Positions 42,918 to 52,473 of a stretch of DNA of 64,000 bases are shown here, piece after piece (position 1 is the first letter of the stretch; each line of letters opens with the position of its first letter). This DNA comes from JBKQHQ01 sp052148715. GTDB taxonomy: Bacteria; Pseudomonadota; Alphaproteobacteria; Rhizobiales; Xanthobacteraceae. The notes beneath the pieces were generated by a model. It saw only the letters and a list, made by a program, of their open reading frames with translations. It searched no databases and was not told the origin of the DNA. Made by a program: the position numbers and the translations under genes. The stretch spans positions 1-64,000 of the forward strand of contig JBKQHQ010000218.1 in assembly GCA_052148715.1 (NCBI GenBank), read 5' to 3'.

Positions 42918-45878
42918 CTAGCCAAGCGCCTCCTCGAGGAATTGCTTGAGCTGGCTCAAGTGCTTCGACATCAAGCCAGTGGCGGTCGCCGCCGAGGCCG
43001 GCCGGCCGACATAGCGCGGACGCCGATGGGTGGCGCCGATCTGGTTGAGCACCCATTCGAAATACGGCTCGACGAAATGCCCGGCACCCATGTTGCGCGG
43101 CTCCTCCTGACACCACACCATCTCGGCATTCTTGAACCGGGTGAGCTCGCCAAGCAGCGCCTTCATCGGGAACGGATAGAGCTGCTCGATACGCAGGATA
43201 TAGATGTCGTCGATGCCTTGCTTCTCGCGCTCCTCGTAAAGATCGTAGTACACTTTTCCGGAGCAGACGATCACGCGGCGAATCTTGTCGTCGGGGACGA
43301 GCTTGATCTTCTCGTTAGGCCGCAGTTGCGCGTCATCCCACAGGAGCCGATGAAACGACGTGCCAGTCGCCATCTCGTCGAGCCGGGAGACGCAGCGCTT
43401 GTGACGCAACAGCGACTTCGGCGTCATCAGAATCAGCGGCTTCCTGATCTCGCGCTTGAGCTGGCGCCGCAGGATGTGAAAGTAGTTGGCCGGCGTCGTG
43501 CAGTTCGCCACTTGCATATTGTCCTCGGCGCACATCTGCAGGAAGCGCTCGAGCCGCGCCGAGGAATGGTCCGGACCTTGGCCTTCATAGCCATGCGGCA
43601 ACAGGCACACGAGACCGGACATGCGCAGCCATTTGCGCTCGCCGCACGATATGAACTGATCGAACACGACCTGAGCGCCGTTGGCGAAATCGCCGAACTG
43701 CGCCTCCCACATGGCCAGCGCGTTGGGCTCGGCGAGCGAATAGCCGTATTCGAAACCGAGCACCGCCACTTCGGACAGCATCGAGTTGATGACCTCGTAG
43801 CGGGCTTGACCCTCGCGCAGATGGTTGAACGGCGTGTACCGGTTCTCGTTCTCCTGATCGAACAGCACCGCATGTCGTTGCGAGAACGTGCCGCGCTCGC
43901 TGTCTTGGCCGGAGAGCCGCACCGGCTGCCCTTCGAGCAGCAGTGAACAGCAGGCCAGCGCCTCGCCGGTCGCCCAATCGATATCCTCGCCGCTCGCGAT
44001 CGCCTTGGCGCGGTTGTCGAGGAACCGCTGGATCGTACGGTGCAGGTGGAAGTCCGCGGGAACCCTGGTGATCTTGTCACCGATGTCGCGAAGCAGCGCG
44101 GCGTCGACGCCGGTATTGCCGCGGCGCGCGTCCTCCGGATCCATCAAGGCTTTCTTCAATCCGGTCCAGCGCCCGTCGAGCCAATCAGCCTTGTTCGGCC
44201 GATAGCTTTGACCCGCCTCCTGCTCGCCGTCGAGCTTGACGCGAATGTCCGCCTTCATTTTCTCAATGTCGGCTTCCGCCACGACGCCTTCGCCGATGAG
44301 CTTCTTGCCGTAGATCTCCAGCGTGGTCGGATGCGAGCGGATCTTTTTGTACATCAACGGCTGGGTGAACGCGGGCTCATCGCCCTCGTTGTGGCCGTGC
44401 CGCCGATAGCAGAACATGTCGAGAACCACCGGCTTGTGGAATTTTTGCCGGTACTCGGTCGCGACCTTGGCGGCAAAAACCACCGCTTCCGGATCGTCGC
44501 CGTTCATGTGAAAGATCGGCGCCTCGATCATCTTGGCAACGTCGGAGGGATAGGGCGAGGAGCGCGCGTAGAGCGGATAGGTCGTAAAGCCGATCTGGTT
44601 ATTGACGATGAAGTGGATCGAGCCGCCCGTGCGATAGCCCTTGAGCTCGGAAAGCCCAAAACATTCTGCCACCACGCCCTGGCCGGCGAACGCCGCATCG
44701 CCGTGGATGAGGAGCGGCATGACCAGGACCCGCTCATCCGGCTTCTCGCCGCGCTGATCCTGCTTCGCCCGCACTTTCCCAAGCACCACCGGGTCGACGA
44801 TCTCGAGATGCGAGGGGTTGGCGGTCAGCGAGAGATGCACCTTGTTGCCGTCGAATTCGCGATCCGACGACGTCCCGAGATGGTATTTCACATCGCCTGA
44901 GCCTTCGACCTCCTCCGGCGTCCACGACCCGCCCTTGAACTCATGGAAGATCGCGCGCAGCGGCTTGCCCATCACCTGGGCGAGCACATTGAGACGGCCG
45001 CGATGCGACATGCCGAGCACGATCTCCTTCACGCCCAAGGCGCCGCCGCGCTTGATGATCTGCTCAAGCGCCGGGATCATCGACTCGCCGCCATTGAGCC
45101 CGAAGCGCTTCGTCCCGGTAAACTTCACGTCGAGGAACTGCTCGAACCCTTCGGCTTCGACGAGCTTGTTGAGGATCGCGCGCTTGCCCTCCCGGGTGAA
45201 CGTGATCTCCTTGTCCGGGCCCTCGATGCGCTCCTGGAGCCAGCCCTTCTGCGCCGGGTTCGAGATGTGCATGAACTCGACGCCGAGCGTCTGGCAATAC
45301 GTGCGCTGCAGGATCGCGACGATCTCGCGCAGCGTGCCGAACTCGAGGCCGAGCACGTAATCGAGGAAAATCCTGCGGTCGTAATCGGCCTCGCTGAACC
45401 CGTAGGAGCGGGGATCGAGCTCGCCCTGGTCGCGCGGCCGCTCAAGCTCGAGCGGATCAAGCCGGGCATGCAAATGGCCGCGCGCCCGATAGGCGCGGAT
45501 CAGCATCAGCGCGTGGATGGAATCCCGCGTCGCCTGCTGCACATCGGCCGCGGAAATCTCCACGCCTTGCGCCTGGGCGCCCGCCTTGACCTTTTCGCCA
45601 ACTCGCTTTTCGACCTCGGCCCAGTCGCCATCGAGCGCGGACAGGAGCTCGCCACGCGGCAAGAGCGGCCAATTCGCCTGCTTCCACGAAGGGCCGCGCT
45701 CCGCCCGGCGCGCACCCGACCCATCCTCCTTCAGGCTCTTGAAGAAGGTTTGCCAGTCTGCATCGACCGCCTTCGGATCACGCTCGTAGCGGGAATAGAG
45801 GTCTTCAATATAGCCGGCATTGCCACCGTACAGGAACGACGTGAGGGCGAAGGCGGCGTTCGCATCTTGGCGAGACAT
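42918..45878 (-). CDS. sucA: 2-oxoglutarate dehydrogenase E1 component
   Basis: A 986-residue thiamin-diphosphate enzyme that decarboxylates 2-oxoglutarate and passes succinyl to E2. N-terminal FLYGGNAGYIEDLYSRYERD is the E2-docking end. The TPP-binding region includes LIHGDAAFAGQGVVAECF and FIVNNQIGFTT. The transketolase-like C-terminal half has HGYEGQGPDHSSARLERFLQ. ATG 45878 (MSRQDANAAFAL) is the usual start; the 28 residues from 45962 do not look like family sequence. Upstream on the strand, a retropepsin-like gene separates it from sucD. Confidence 0.97.
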   Translation of the reverse strand: MSRQDANAAFALTSFLYGGNAGYIEDLYSRYERDPKAVDADWQTFFKSLKEDGSGARRAERGPSWKQANWPLLPRGELLSALDGDWAEVEKRVGEKVKAGAQAQGVEISAADVQQATRDSIHALMLIRAYRARGHLHARLDPLELERPRDQGELDPRSYGFSEADYDRRIFLDYVLGLEFGTLREIVAILQRTYCQTLGVEFMHISNPAQKGWLQERIEGPDKEITFTREGKRAILNKLVEAEGFEQFLDVKFTGTKRFGLNGGESMIPALEQIIKRGGALGVKEIVLGMSHRGRLNVLAQVMGKPLRAIFHEFKGGSWTPEEVEGSGDVKYHLGTSSDREFDGNKVHLSLTANPSHLEIVDPVVLGKVRAKQDQRGEKPDERVLVMPLLIHGDAAFAGQGVVAECFGLSELKGYRTGGSIHFIVNNQIGFTTYPLYARSSPYPSDVAKMIEAPIFHMNGDDPEAVVFAAKVATEYRQKFHKPVVLDMFCYRRHGHNEGDEPAFTQPLMYKKIRSHPTTLEIYGKKLIGEGVVAEADIEKMKADIRVKLDGEQEAGQSYRPNKADWLDGRWTGLKKALMDPEDARRGNTGVDAALLRDIGDKITRVPADFHLHRTIQRFLDNRAKAIASGEDIDWATGEALACCSLLLEGQPVRLSGQDSERGTFSQRHAVLFDQENENRYTPFNHLREGQARYEVINSMLSEVAVLGFEYGYSLAEPNALAMWEAQFGDFANGAQVVFDQFISCGERKWLRMSGLVCLLPHGYEGQGPDHSSARLERFLQMCAEDNMQVANCTTPANYFHILRRQLKREIRKPLILMTPKSLLRHKRCVSRLDEMATGTSFHRLLWDDAQLRPNEKIKLVPDDKIRRVIVCSGKVYYDLYEEREKQGIDDIYILRIEQLYPFPMKALLGELTRFKNAEMVWCQEEPRNMGAGHFVEPYFEWVLNQIGATHRRPRYVGRPASAATATGLMSKHLSQLKQFLEEALG

Positions 45879-46072
45879 TGAGGTGTCCTGGTAGTTGTGA
45901 CCTAAACCCATCGACCGCAAACGGCCGAATCGACCACGCCGGCGCGGGCCCATCATATGCACGTTATGTAAGACTTGTTGACGGCGTATAAAGCGTTAAG
46001 GACTGAATCACGAGTTCAAAACTTAGGCACCCCCGCAAGCTATCCTTGCAATCAAAGGCGATACTCAACGCG

Positions 46073-46468
46073 CTAGCCTGTCGGGATTGCCTTCACCACA
46101 GAGGTTGCAAAATTCGGGCTGACGGGATTGACGGCTACCGTTCGCGTGCCCGGAAGAACCACAAGATCCATGTCCTCCATGGGTATTGCCCCCAACAGCG
46201 GCTCGTTGCCGAGCACCATGGCCCCAGTAAAGCAGCGCCGCTTGCCGAACCCCACGGTCACCGGTCCTACATAGGAGACGAGGTGTTTGGACCCGTCGGC
46301 GATAGTGATCTCACGCTTTTCCTGCTCATCGAGCAGCAGTTGGATGGCGATATGCTCAGGGATGCATAGGTGCAGGGCCCCAGTATCGGCGAGCGCGTCG
46401 ACCTCAATCGGGTCGAGTTCAGGGCGCCGAGGATTGGCGAGGCTCACGCGGGCATATGTCAGTCCCAT
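46073..46468 (-). CDS. Retropepsin-like (clan AA) aspartic protease family protein
   Basis: A 131-residue single-domain protein. Asp28-Thr29-Gly30 in ALADTGALHLC is the catalytic motif of clan AA, and later strands include GPVTVGFGKRRCFTGAMVLG and LLGAIPMEDMDLVV, matching the second part of the fold (LLG-x-x-ME-x-x-D). As one Asp per chain is present, an active enzyme would be a dimer. A clear AGGAGCGG precedes ATG 46468. It sits between sucD (26 bp upstream) and sucA (about 195 bp downstream), apparently inside the TCA gene cluster. Its substrate and the reason for this location are unknown. Confidence 0.75.
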   Translation of the reverse strand: MGLTYARVSLANPRRPELDPIEVDALADTGALHLCIPEHIAIQLLLDEQEKREITIADGSKHLVSYVGPVTVGFGKRRCFTGAMVLGNEPLLGAIPMEDMDLVVLPGTRTVAVNPVSPNFATSVVKAIPTG

Positions 46469-46493
46469 GCGTCCGCTCCTTGCAGCCGTGATT

Positions 46494-47381
46494 TTACCGA
46501 CCCGCCAGCACCTCGACGAGGGTCTTGCCGAGCCGTGCCGGGGAGGGCGACACGCGGATGCCGGCCGCCTGCATGGCGGCGATCTTCGACTCGGCGTCGC
46601 CCTTGCCGCCGGAGATGATCGCGCCGGCGTGCCCCATGCGACGTCCGGGCGGCGCGGTGCGCCCGGCGATGAAGCCGACCATCGGCTTCTTGCGGCCGCG
46701 CCGCGCCTCCTGCGCGAGGAAGTCGGCGGCATCCTCCTCGGCAGCGCCGCCGATCTCGCCGATCATGACGATCGCCTCGGTTGCCGGATCGGCCAAAAAC
46801 ATCTCCAGCACGTCGATGAACTCGGTGCCTTTCACCGGATCGCCGCCGATGCCGACGGCGGTCGTCTGGCCGAGACCCTCGCGCGTCGTCTGATAGACGG
46901 CCTCGTAGGTAAGGGTTCCGGAGCGCGATACGATACCCACCTTGCCGGGCTGAAAAATGTTGCCGGGCATGATGCCGATCTTGCACGCGCCGGCCGTCAT
47001 CACGCCGGGACAATTCGGGCCGATCAGGCGTGACTTCGAGCCCGCGAGCGCCCGCTTCACCTTGACCATGTCGAGCACCGGAATACCTTCGGTGATGCAG
47101 ACGATAAGCGGGATCTCGGCCCCGATCGCCTCACAGATCGCGTCGCCCGCGCCGGCCGGCGGCACATAGATCACGCTCGCGTCGCTGCCGGTTTTCTCCC
47201 GCGCCTCGGCCACCGTATCGAATACCGGCAGATTGAGATGAAAGGTGCCGCCCTTACCGGGCGAGGTGCCGCCGACCATCTTGGTGCCGTAGGCGATCGC
47301 CTGCTCGGAATGAAAGGTGCCGTTCTTGCCGGTGAACCCCTGGCAGAGAACCTTGGTGTTCTTGTCGATGAGAATGGACAT
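46494..47381 (-). CDS. sucD: Succinyl-CoA synthetase alpha subunit
   Basis: A 295-residue subunit. It has the CoA-binding Rossmann start MSILIDKNTKVLCQGFTGKN, VIYVPPAGAGDAICEA, RLIGPNCPGVM, and the phosphorylated His in GHAGAIISGGKG. With SucC it makes ATP or GTP from succinyl-CoA. ATG 47381 is the conserved start. The stop lies 26 bp before the aspartic-protease-like gene. Confidence 0.97.
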   Translation of the reverse strand: MSILIDKNTKVLCQGFTGKNGTFHSEQAIAYGTKMVGGTSPGKGGTFHLNLPVFDTVAEAREKTGSDASVIYVPPAGAGDAICEAIGAEIPLIVCITEGIPVLDMVKVKRALAGSKSRLIGPNCPGVMTAGACKIGIMPGNIFQPGKVGIVSRSGTLTYEAVYQTTREGLGQTTAVGIGGDPVKGTEFIDVLEMFLADPATEAIVMIGEIGGAAEEDAADFLAQEARRGRKKPMVGFIAGRTAPPGRRMGHAGAIISGGKGDAESKIAAMQAAGIRVSPSPARLGKTLVEVLAGR

Positions 47382-47513
47382 GGGCGCGCTACCGCTTGGC
47401 TGCCGATGATGCATGAGCGTCAGGAAGACGCCCGGTGGGTGGGCCGGCGTTGCCGTCGTCGTTCAACAGCAGGACCAATAATGCTCCAGTTCCAGCCTGG
47501 CGCGCGCACTCAA

Positions 47514-48680
47514 CTATGCACCTTTGACCGCCTTGACGATCTTCTGCGCGGCGTCGTCGAGATCATCGGCCGACACGACGTTCAGGCCAGATTTGCTGAT
47601 GATGTCCTTGCCCAGCTGCACATTGGTCCCTTCGAGCCGCACCACCAACGGAACCTTGAGGCCGACCTCCTTGACCGCCGCGACAACCCCCTCGGCGATC
47701 ACGTCGCAACGCATGATGCCGCCAAAGATGTTGACCAGAATTCCCCGGACGTGCGGATCAGAGGTGATGATCTTGAAAGCAGCGGCCACCTTCTCCTTGG
47801 TCGCGCCGCCGCCGACGTCGAGAAAATTAGCCGGCGTCTCGCCGTAGAGCTTGATGATATCCATGGTGGCCATGGCAAGCCCGGCGCCGTTCACCATGCA
47901 GCCGATCGAGCCGTCGAGCGCGATGTAGTTGAGGTCGTATTTGGACGCTTCGATCTCTTTGTCGTCCTCCTCGGTCAGATCGCGCAGCGCCACGATCTCG
48001 GGATGCCGATAGAGCGCATTGTCGTCGAACCCGACCTTGGCATCGAGGCAGATCAGTTCGTCCGCCTTGGTGACGACCAAGGGGTTGATCTCCAGAAGAC
48101 TCATGTCCTTGGCGACGAACGCGGCGTAGAGCTTCGGCAGCAAGGCCTCGGCTTGCTTGGCCAAGGCCCCGGTCAGGTTCAGCGCCTTCGCCACCAGTCG
48201 CCCGTGATACGGCATGATGCCGGTGGCAGGATCGACCGAGAACGTGAAGATCCTTTCCGGGCGACTCCTTGCCACCTCCTCGATGTCCATGCCGCCTTCC
48301 GTCGATACGACGAAGGCGACGCGCGAGGTGGCGCGGTCGATCAAGGCCGAAAGGTAGAATTCGCGCGCAATCGCCGAACCTTCCTCGATATAGAGCCGAT
48401 GCACTTGCTTGCCGTGCGGGCCGGTCTGGTGGGTGATAAGGGTCGAGCCGAGCAGGCGTTGCGCCTCGCGCTTCACGTCGGCGGCGGACTTCACCACCTT
48501 GACGCCGCCGGCTTTGCCCCGTCCGCCGGCGTGGATCTGCGCCTTGACCACCCATACCGGGCCGCCGAGCGTCTCGGCGGCCTTCACGGCCTCATCGACC
48601 GTGAAGGCCGCAACACCGCGCGGGACTGCTACTCCGAACTCACGCAGCACCGCCTTGGCCTGGTATTCGTGAATGTTCAT
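47514..48680 (-). CDS. sucC: Succinyl-CoA synthetase beta subunit
   Basis: A 388-residue subunit with the ATP-grasp domain in the N-terminal half (MNIHEYQAKAVLREFGVAVP; VVKAQIHAGGRGKAGGVKVV) and the C-terminal flavodoxin-like domain (GNGAG-like MVNGAGLAMATMDIIKLYG, NFLDVGGGATKEKV, GIMRCDVIAEG). It catalyses substrate-level phosphorylation with SucD. It lies about 50 bp after mdh and about 130 bp before sucD, all on the minus strand. Confidence 0.97.
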   Translation of the reverse strand: MNIHEYQAKAVLREFGVAVPRGVAAFTVDEAVKAAETLGGPVWVVKAQIHAGGRGKAGGVKVVKSAADVKREAQRLLGSTLITHQTGPHGKQVHRLYIEEGSAIAREFYLSALIDRATSRVAFVVSTEGGMDIEEVARSRPERIFTFSVDPATGIMPYHGRLVAKALNLTGALAKQAEALLPKLYAAFVAKDMSLLEINPLVVTKADELICLDAKVGFDDNALYRHPEIVALRDLTEEDDKEIEASKYDLNYIALDGSIGCMVNGAGLAMATMDIIKLYGETPANFLDVGGGATKEKVAAAFKIITSDPHVRGILVNIFGGIMRCDVIAEGVVAAVKEVGLKVPLVVRLEGTNVQLGKDIISKSGLNVVSADDLDDAAQKIVKAVKGA

Positions 48681-48729
48681 GGATGTCGCCCGAGGCCGCG
48701 CCTGCGCGCGGCAGGTTCAGCGCTGGAGA

Positions 48730-49695
48730 TTATCGGCCCAAATTGGGGGCAATCTGCTTACACGCATCGACCAGGGTTTGCACCGACGCGGCCGACTTCT
48801 CGAACATGGCACGCTCGGCACCCGCAAGCTCGATCTCGACGATCCGCTCGACCCCCTTGGCGCCGATCACCACCGGCACGCCGACATAGAGGTCCTTGAC
48901 GCCGTATTCGCCATTGAGCCACGCCGCGCAGGGCAGCACGCGCTTCTTGTCGCGCAGAAAGCTCTCGGCCATGGCGATCGCGGAAGCGGCCGGAGCGTAG
49001 AACGCCGACCCGGTTTTGAGCAGATTAACGATCTCGGCGCCGCCATTGCGTGTACGCTCGACGATCTCATCGATGCGTGCCTGCGTCGTCCAACCCATCT
49101 TGATCAGATCGGGGAGCGGAATGCCGGCAACCGCGGAGTAGCGCGGCAGCGGCACCATTGTGTCGCCATGGCCGCCGAGCACAAAGGCGGTGACGTCCTC
49201 GACCGATACGTGGAACTCGTCGGCCAGAAAATAACGGAAGCGGGCCGAGTCGAGCACGCCCGCCATGCCGACCACCATCTGACGCGGCAGGCCGCAGGTC
49301 TTTTGCAAGGCCCACACCATCGCATCGAGCGGATTGGTGATGCAGATGATAAACGCGTTCGGCGCGTATTTCTTGATGCCGGCGCCCACCTGCTCCATCA
49401 CCTTGAGATTGATACTGAGGAGATCGTCCCGGCTCATGCCGGGCTTGCGCGGCACACCGGCGGTGACGATGCAGACACTCGCACCTTCAATCGCCTCGTA
49501 GGTATTGATGCCGGCGAAGTGGGCGTCAAATTTATCCACCGGCGAGGACTGGGCGATATCAAGCGCCTTTCCCTGCGGAATACCTTCGGCAATGTCGAAC
49601 AGCAGGACATCGCCCAGCTCCTTCAGCCCGATCAGATGGGCGAGCGTGCCGCCGATCTGACCTGCGCCAATCAATGCTACTTTGTGACGTGCCAT
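48730..49695 (-). CDS. mdh: Malate dehydrogenase
   Basis: A 321-residue NAD-dependent enzyme of the LDH-like malate dehydrogenase group common in alphaproteobacteria. NAD binding is at KVALIGAGQIGGTLAHL. Substrate loop GVPRKPGMSRDDLLSINLKV carries the Arg residues that select malate, ITNPLDAMVWALQK follows, and the catalytic His is in VLGGHGDTMVPL. ATG 49695 (MARHKVALIGAG) is clear; upstream frame extension is not coding. It leads the mdh-sucCD cluster. Confidence 0.97.
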   Translation of the reverse strand: MARHKVALIGAGQIGGTLAHLIGLKELGDVLLFDIAEGIPQGKALDIAQSSPVDKFDAHFAGINTYEAIEGASVCIVTAGVPRKPGMSRDDLLSINLKVMEQVGAGIKKYAPNAFIICITNPLDAMVWALQKTCGLPRQMVVGMAGVLDSARFRYFLADEFHVSVEDVTAFVLGGHGDTMVPLPRYSAVAGIPLPDLIKMGWTTQARIDEIVERTRNGGAEIVNLLKTGSAFYAPAASAIAMAESFLRDKKRVLPCAAWLNGEYGVKDLYVGVPVVIGAKGVERIVEIELAGAERAMFEKSAASVQTLVDACKQIAPNLGR

Positions 49696-49876
49696 CTGCG
49701 CTGGATCCTCGACATGAGCGGTGGTGGCGGCGGCAGGCCCAACCGTCGGCACTGGGTCATTAACCCTTTCGGCAAGAGCGTTCAAGTCATCCCCGCTGCG
49801 GCCCGAAGCGCCACGATGCCGGGGCCTGCAGCGGAGTTGCATCGGGAAGCGAACGGAACTGGTGCCGCGGCGGGCG

Positions 49877-51049
49877 TCACGTCTCCACGATCCCGGTCAC
49901 GGAGTTGGCCATTCGGGCGTCGCGCCGCCCGTGCGGCAGTGCCAGATAGGATTGCGAGCGCATTTCAATGAGCCGCGACACCGTACGTTGGAACTCGAGG
50001 ACCTCAAATCCGGTATCGGCGCGGTACAGTTTTCCGGGCTCAGCCGCCGCGGAAGCGATCACCTTGACGCCGTGATCGTACAGCGTGTCGATCAGAATGA
50101 TGAAGCGCTTGGCCGCGTTGCGCTCGGCCAATCCCATGACCGGAATATGATCGATGATCAGCGTGTGGAACTCGCTCGCGATCTTCAGGTAATCGGACGC
50201 GCCCAGCGGCTGCTCGCACAACTCGTGAAATGAAATCCGCGCGACCCCGTCGACGGCGCGCGGCACGCGTATGATGCGACCTTTGATCTCCAGTTCTCGT
50301 GCGGCGCCCGGCGCATCGCCGGTCACTTGTTGCCAGGCCTGATCAAGGGCCGCGTCAGCCGCCGCATTGGCCGGCACGTGCCAGACCTGAATTCCGGCGA
50401 GCTTTTCCAATCGGAAGTCGGTCCGCGCCGAGAGGTGCACGACATTCATATGCTTCTCCAGAAGCCCGATGAATGGCAGGAACAGCGCGCGGTTGAGCCC
50501 ACCCGCATAGAGATCCTGCGGCGCCATATTGGACGTCGCGATCAGCACAACGCCGCGACTGAACAGCGCCGTGAACAGCCGTCCAAGAATCATCGCGTCG
50601 GCAATGTCGGTCACTTGGAACTCGTCGAAGCACAGCAGCCAAGTCTCCTCGGCAATCGCCGCCGCCGTCGAGCGGATCGGATCGTCGTCCAGGCTTTCTC
50701 CGGCCTCCACCTTGCGCCGCATCGCATGCACGCGCGCGTGCACGTTGGCCATGAACTCATGGAAATGGGCGCGACGCTTGCGTGTGATCGGGCTCGTCTC
50801 GAAGAACAAGTCCATCAGCATGGTCTTGCCGCGCCCGACCTCCCCGTAAATATACAGGCCCTTGATGGGCGCCGCCGGCCGCCTTCCGAAGAGCCAGCCG
50901 AGCGACGACGCCTTTCGTGCCAAACGATGCTCAGCGAGTCGTTGTGCGAGCGCCGACAGACTTTCGACCATCGCCTCCTGGGCCGGATCGCGCTCGATCG
51001 CGCCGGCGGCGAGCAAAGCCGCGTAACGGGTGCTAAGCGATTGGGGCAT
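49877..51049 (-). CDS. zapE: Cell division ATPase ZapE (AFG1-like)
   Basis: A 390-residue AAA-like ATPase. Walker A is GEVGRGKTMLMD at residues 69-80, preceded by KGLYIYG. Walker B-like WLLCFDEFQVTDIADAMIL follows, then LIATSNMAPQDLYAGGLNR. E. coli ZapE acts at the Z ring under low oxygen, and the mitochondrial relative AFG1 assists respiratory chain turnover. In alphaproteobacteria it often lies just upstream of mdh, as here. Confidence 0.93.
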   Translation of the reverse strand: MPQSLSTRYAALLAAGAIERDPAQEAMVESLSALAQRLAEHRLARKASSLGWLFGRRPAAPIKGLYIYGEVGRGKTMLMDLFFETSPITRKRRAHFHEFMANVHARVHAMRRKVEAGESLDDDPIRSTAAAIAEETWLLCFDEFQVTDIADAMILGRLFTALFSRGVVLIATSNMAPQDLYAGGLNRALFLPFIGLLEKHMNVVHLSARTDFRLEKLAGIQVWHVPANAAADAALDQAWQQVTGDAPGAARELEIKGRIIRVPRAVDGVARISFHELCEQPLGASDYLKIASEFHTLIIDHIPVMGLAERNAAKRFIILIDTLYDHGVKVIASAAAEPGKLYRADTGFEVLEFQRTVSRLIEMRSQSYLALPHGRRDARMANSVTGIVET

Positions 51050-51070
51050 GCGAGTGGGCGCAAGAAGTTC

Positions 51071-51646
51071 CTAAGGGTAACCGGCGTCCACTTTTCGAGA
51101 AAATTCTCTAAGCCCTGCCAACGGATAGGCTGCCTCGACAATATACGGGCCGCCGCCAACCGAGGCTCGCGATGAGAACAGCACGAACTGCGAAACCTGA
51201 AATGGTAAGGAACGGAACGGGCCGCGCGCGGCGAGATAGTCAGCGACTTGCCGGCTCGATGAATCCCGTAACCTCGCCAGCGTGATATGCGGTGTATACT
51301 TGCGGCCTTCCGGCTCGAGACCCACGCGTTGCATCAGACGCTCGTGCTCGTATTGCAGCTCGAGCAATGCCTGGGTCGGAGCCGTGGTCGCAATCACGGC
51401 ACGCGGCCGACGGCCGCCGAACGAGGCGAGCCCTTCGAGGCGCAATTCGAACCTCATGCGCTTCACTTGGCCAAGCATATAGGCGACCTCGTGGGCCACC
51501 GTGTCGTCCACGTCGCCGATAAATCGCAGGGTCAGGTGATAGTTTTCAGGGTCGATCCAACGCGCACCCGGCAAGCCTCCGCGCAAGATCGAGAGCGACT
51601 GACGAACATATGTCGGGATTTCGAGACCGGTGAAAAGGCGCGGCAT
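51071..51646 (-). CDS. thpR: RNA 2',3'-cyclic phosphodiesterase ThpR
   Basis: A 191-residue 2H phosphoesterase. The two HxT motifs are NYHLTLRFIGDVDD and TPHITLARLRDSS, placed symmetrically as required for the active site. The start MPRLFTGLEIP is typical. The family opens 2',3'-cyclic phosphate ends of RNA and once was named for 2'-5' RNA ligase activity. It lies 21 bp upstream of zapE on the same strand and is probably co-transcribed. Confidence 0.95.
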   Translation of the reverse strand: MPRLFTGLEIPTYVRQSLSILRGGLPGARWIDPENYHLTLRFIGDVDDTVAHEVAYMLGQVKRMRFELRLEGLASFGGRRPRAVIATTAPTQALLELQYEHERLMQRVGLEPEGRKYTPHITLARLRDSSSRQVADYLAARGPFRSLPFQVSQFVLFSSRASVGGGPYIVEAAYPLAGLREFSRKVDAGYP

Positions 51647-51726
51647 CGCTCCTCCCTACAGAACCACCAGACGTCACCCGGCATTTCAGCTCCCAGCATG
51701 CTGATTCGCCGGCCGCTGCGCAATCG

Positions 51727-52473
51727 TTACGAACCTCTATGGGCGCGAACCCGCGCCAATAGTTCCTCCACCTTCGGCGTAATCCGGGTGACGATCGCGT
51801 CCACGCCGGCGGCGTTGGGATGCAGTCCATCGCCCTGGTTGAGGGTCTTGTCGGTGGCGACGCCAGCGAGAAAAAAGGGATAGAAGACAAGGCCATAGGC
51901 TGAGGCAAGGTCGGGGAAGATGGCATCGAAGGCGCGCCCGTAGTCGGGACCGAGATTGCGCGGCGCCAACATGCCGCACAAAAGCACCTCGGCATGGCGC
52001 TCCCTGAGCTGCCGAATAATCGTGTCGAGCGCGTGCCGCGCAAGCTGCGGATCGAGGCCGCGCAGCGCGTCGTTGGCGCCAAGCTCCAGGATGACGGCTT
52101 CCGTCCCTTCGGGGACCGACCAATCCAGGCGCGCAAGTCCGTCTGCGACCGTGTCACCGGAAACGCCGGCATTGGCAATCGTAACCTCGGCACCCCGCGC
52201 GCGCAGCGCCTGTTCGAGCCGCGTCGGAAACGCTGCCGCGGCCGCAAGTCCGTAGCCGGCCGTCAGCGAATCACCCAGTGCGACAACTTTGATCGGCCGT
52301 TCCGCCGCGGCGGGGGCTCCGATCGCCCCGAAGTACGCAAGGAACGCGGCCGTCACAAGCCGAGTGAAAAAGGCCGGTCCCTGGACCAAGGCCTGCCACG
52401 CCCCATATGAGCGAAGCCAAATCCAAAGGGGGCGCGCGCGTTGCACCCCAGGGAGGCTGCGGAAGATCCTCAT
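51727..52473 (-). CDS. GDSL-type arylesterase (TesA-like)
   Basis: A 248-residue SGNH hydrolase. Catalytic Ser is in VVALGDSLTAGYG, Gly/Asn blocks in ANAGVSGDTVADG and LELGANDALRG, and the Asp-His pair in GDGLHPNAAG. It is secreted: a hydrophobic stretch FTRLVTAAFLAYFGAIGAPA precedes AAERPIK. The only ATG in range is 52473, giving a long basic lead-in before the hydrophobic part. A GTG near 52356 would give a short, more normal signal peptide. With ATG 52473 the start codon overlaps that of the divergent ABC gene. E. coli TesA and its ybbA-ybbP neighbours have the same divergent arrangement. Confidence 0.9.
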   Translation of the reverse strand: MRIFRSLPGVQRARPLWIWLRSYGAWQALVQGPAFFTRLVTAAFLAYFGAIGAPAAAERPIKVVALGDSLTAGYGLAAAAAFPTRLEQALRARGAEVTIANAGVSGDTVADGLARLDWSVPEGTEAVILELGANDALRGLDPQLARHALDTIIRQLRERHAEVLLCGMLAPRNLGPDYGRAFDAIFPDLASAYGLVFYPFFLAGVATDKTLNQGDGLHPNAAGVDAIVTRITPKVEELLARVRAHRGS

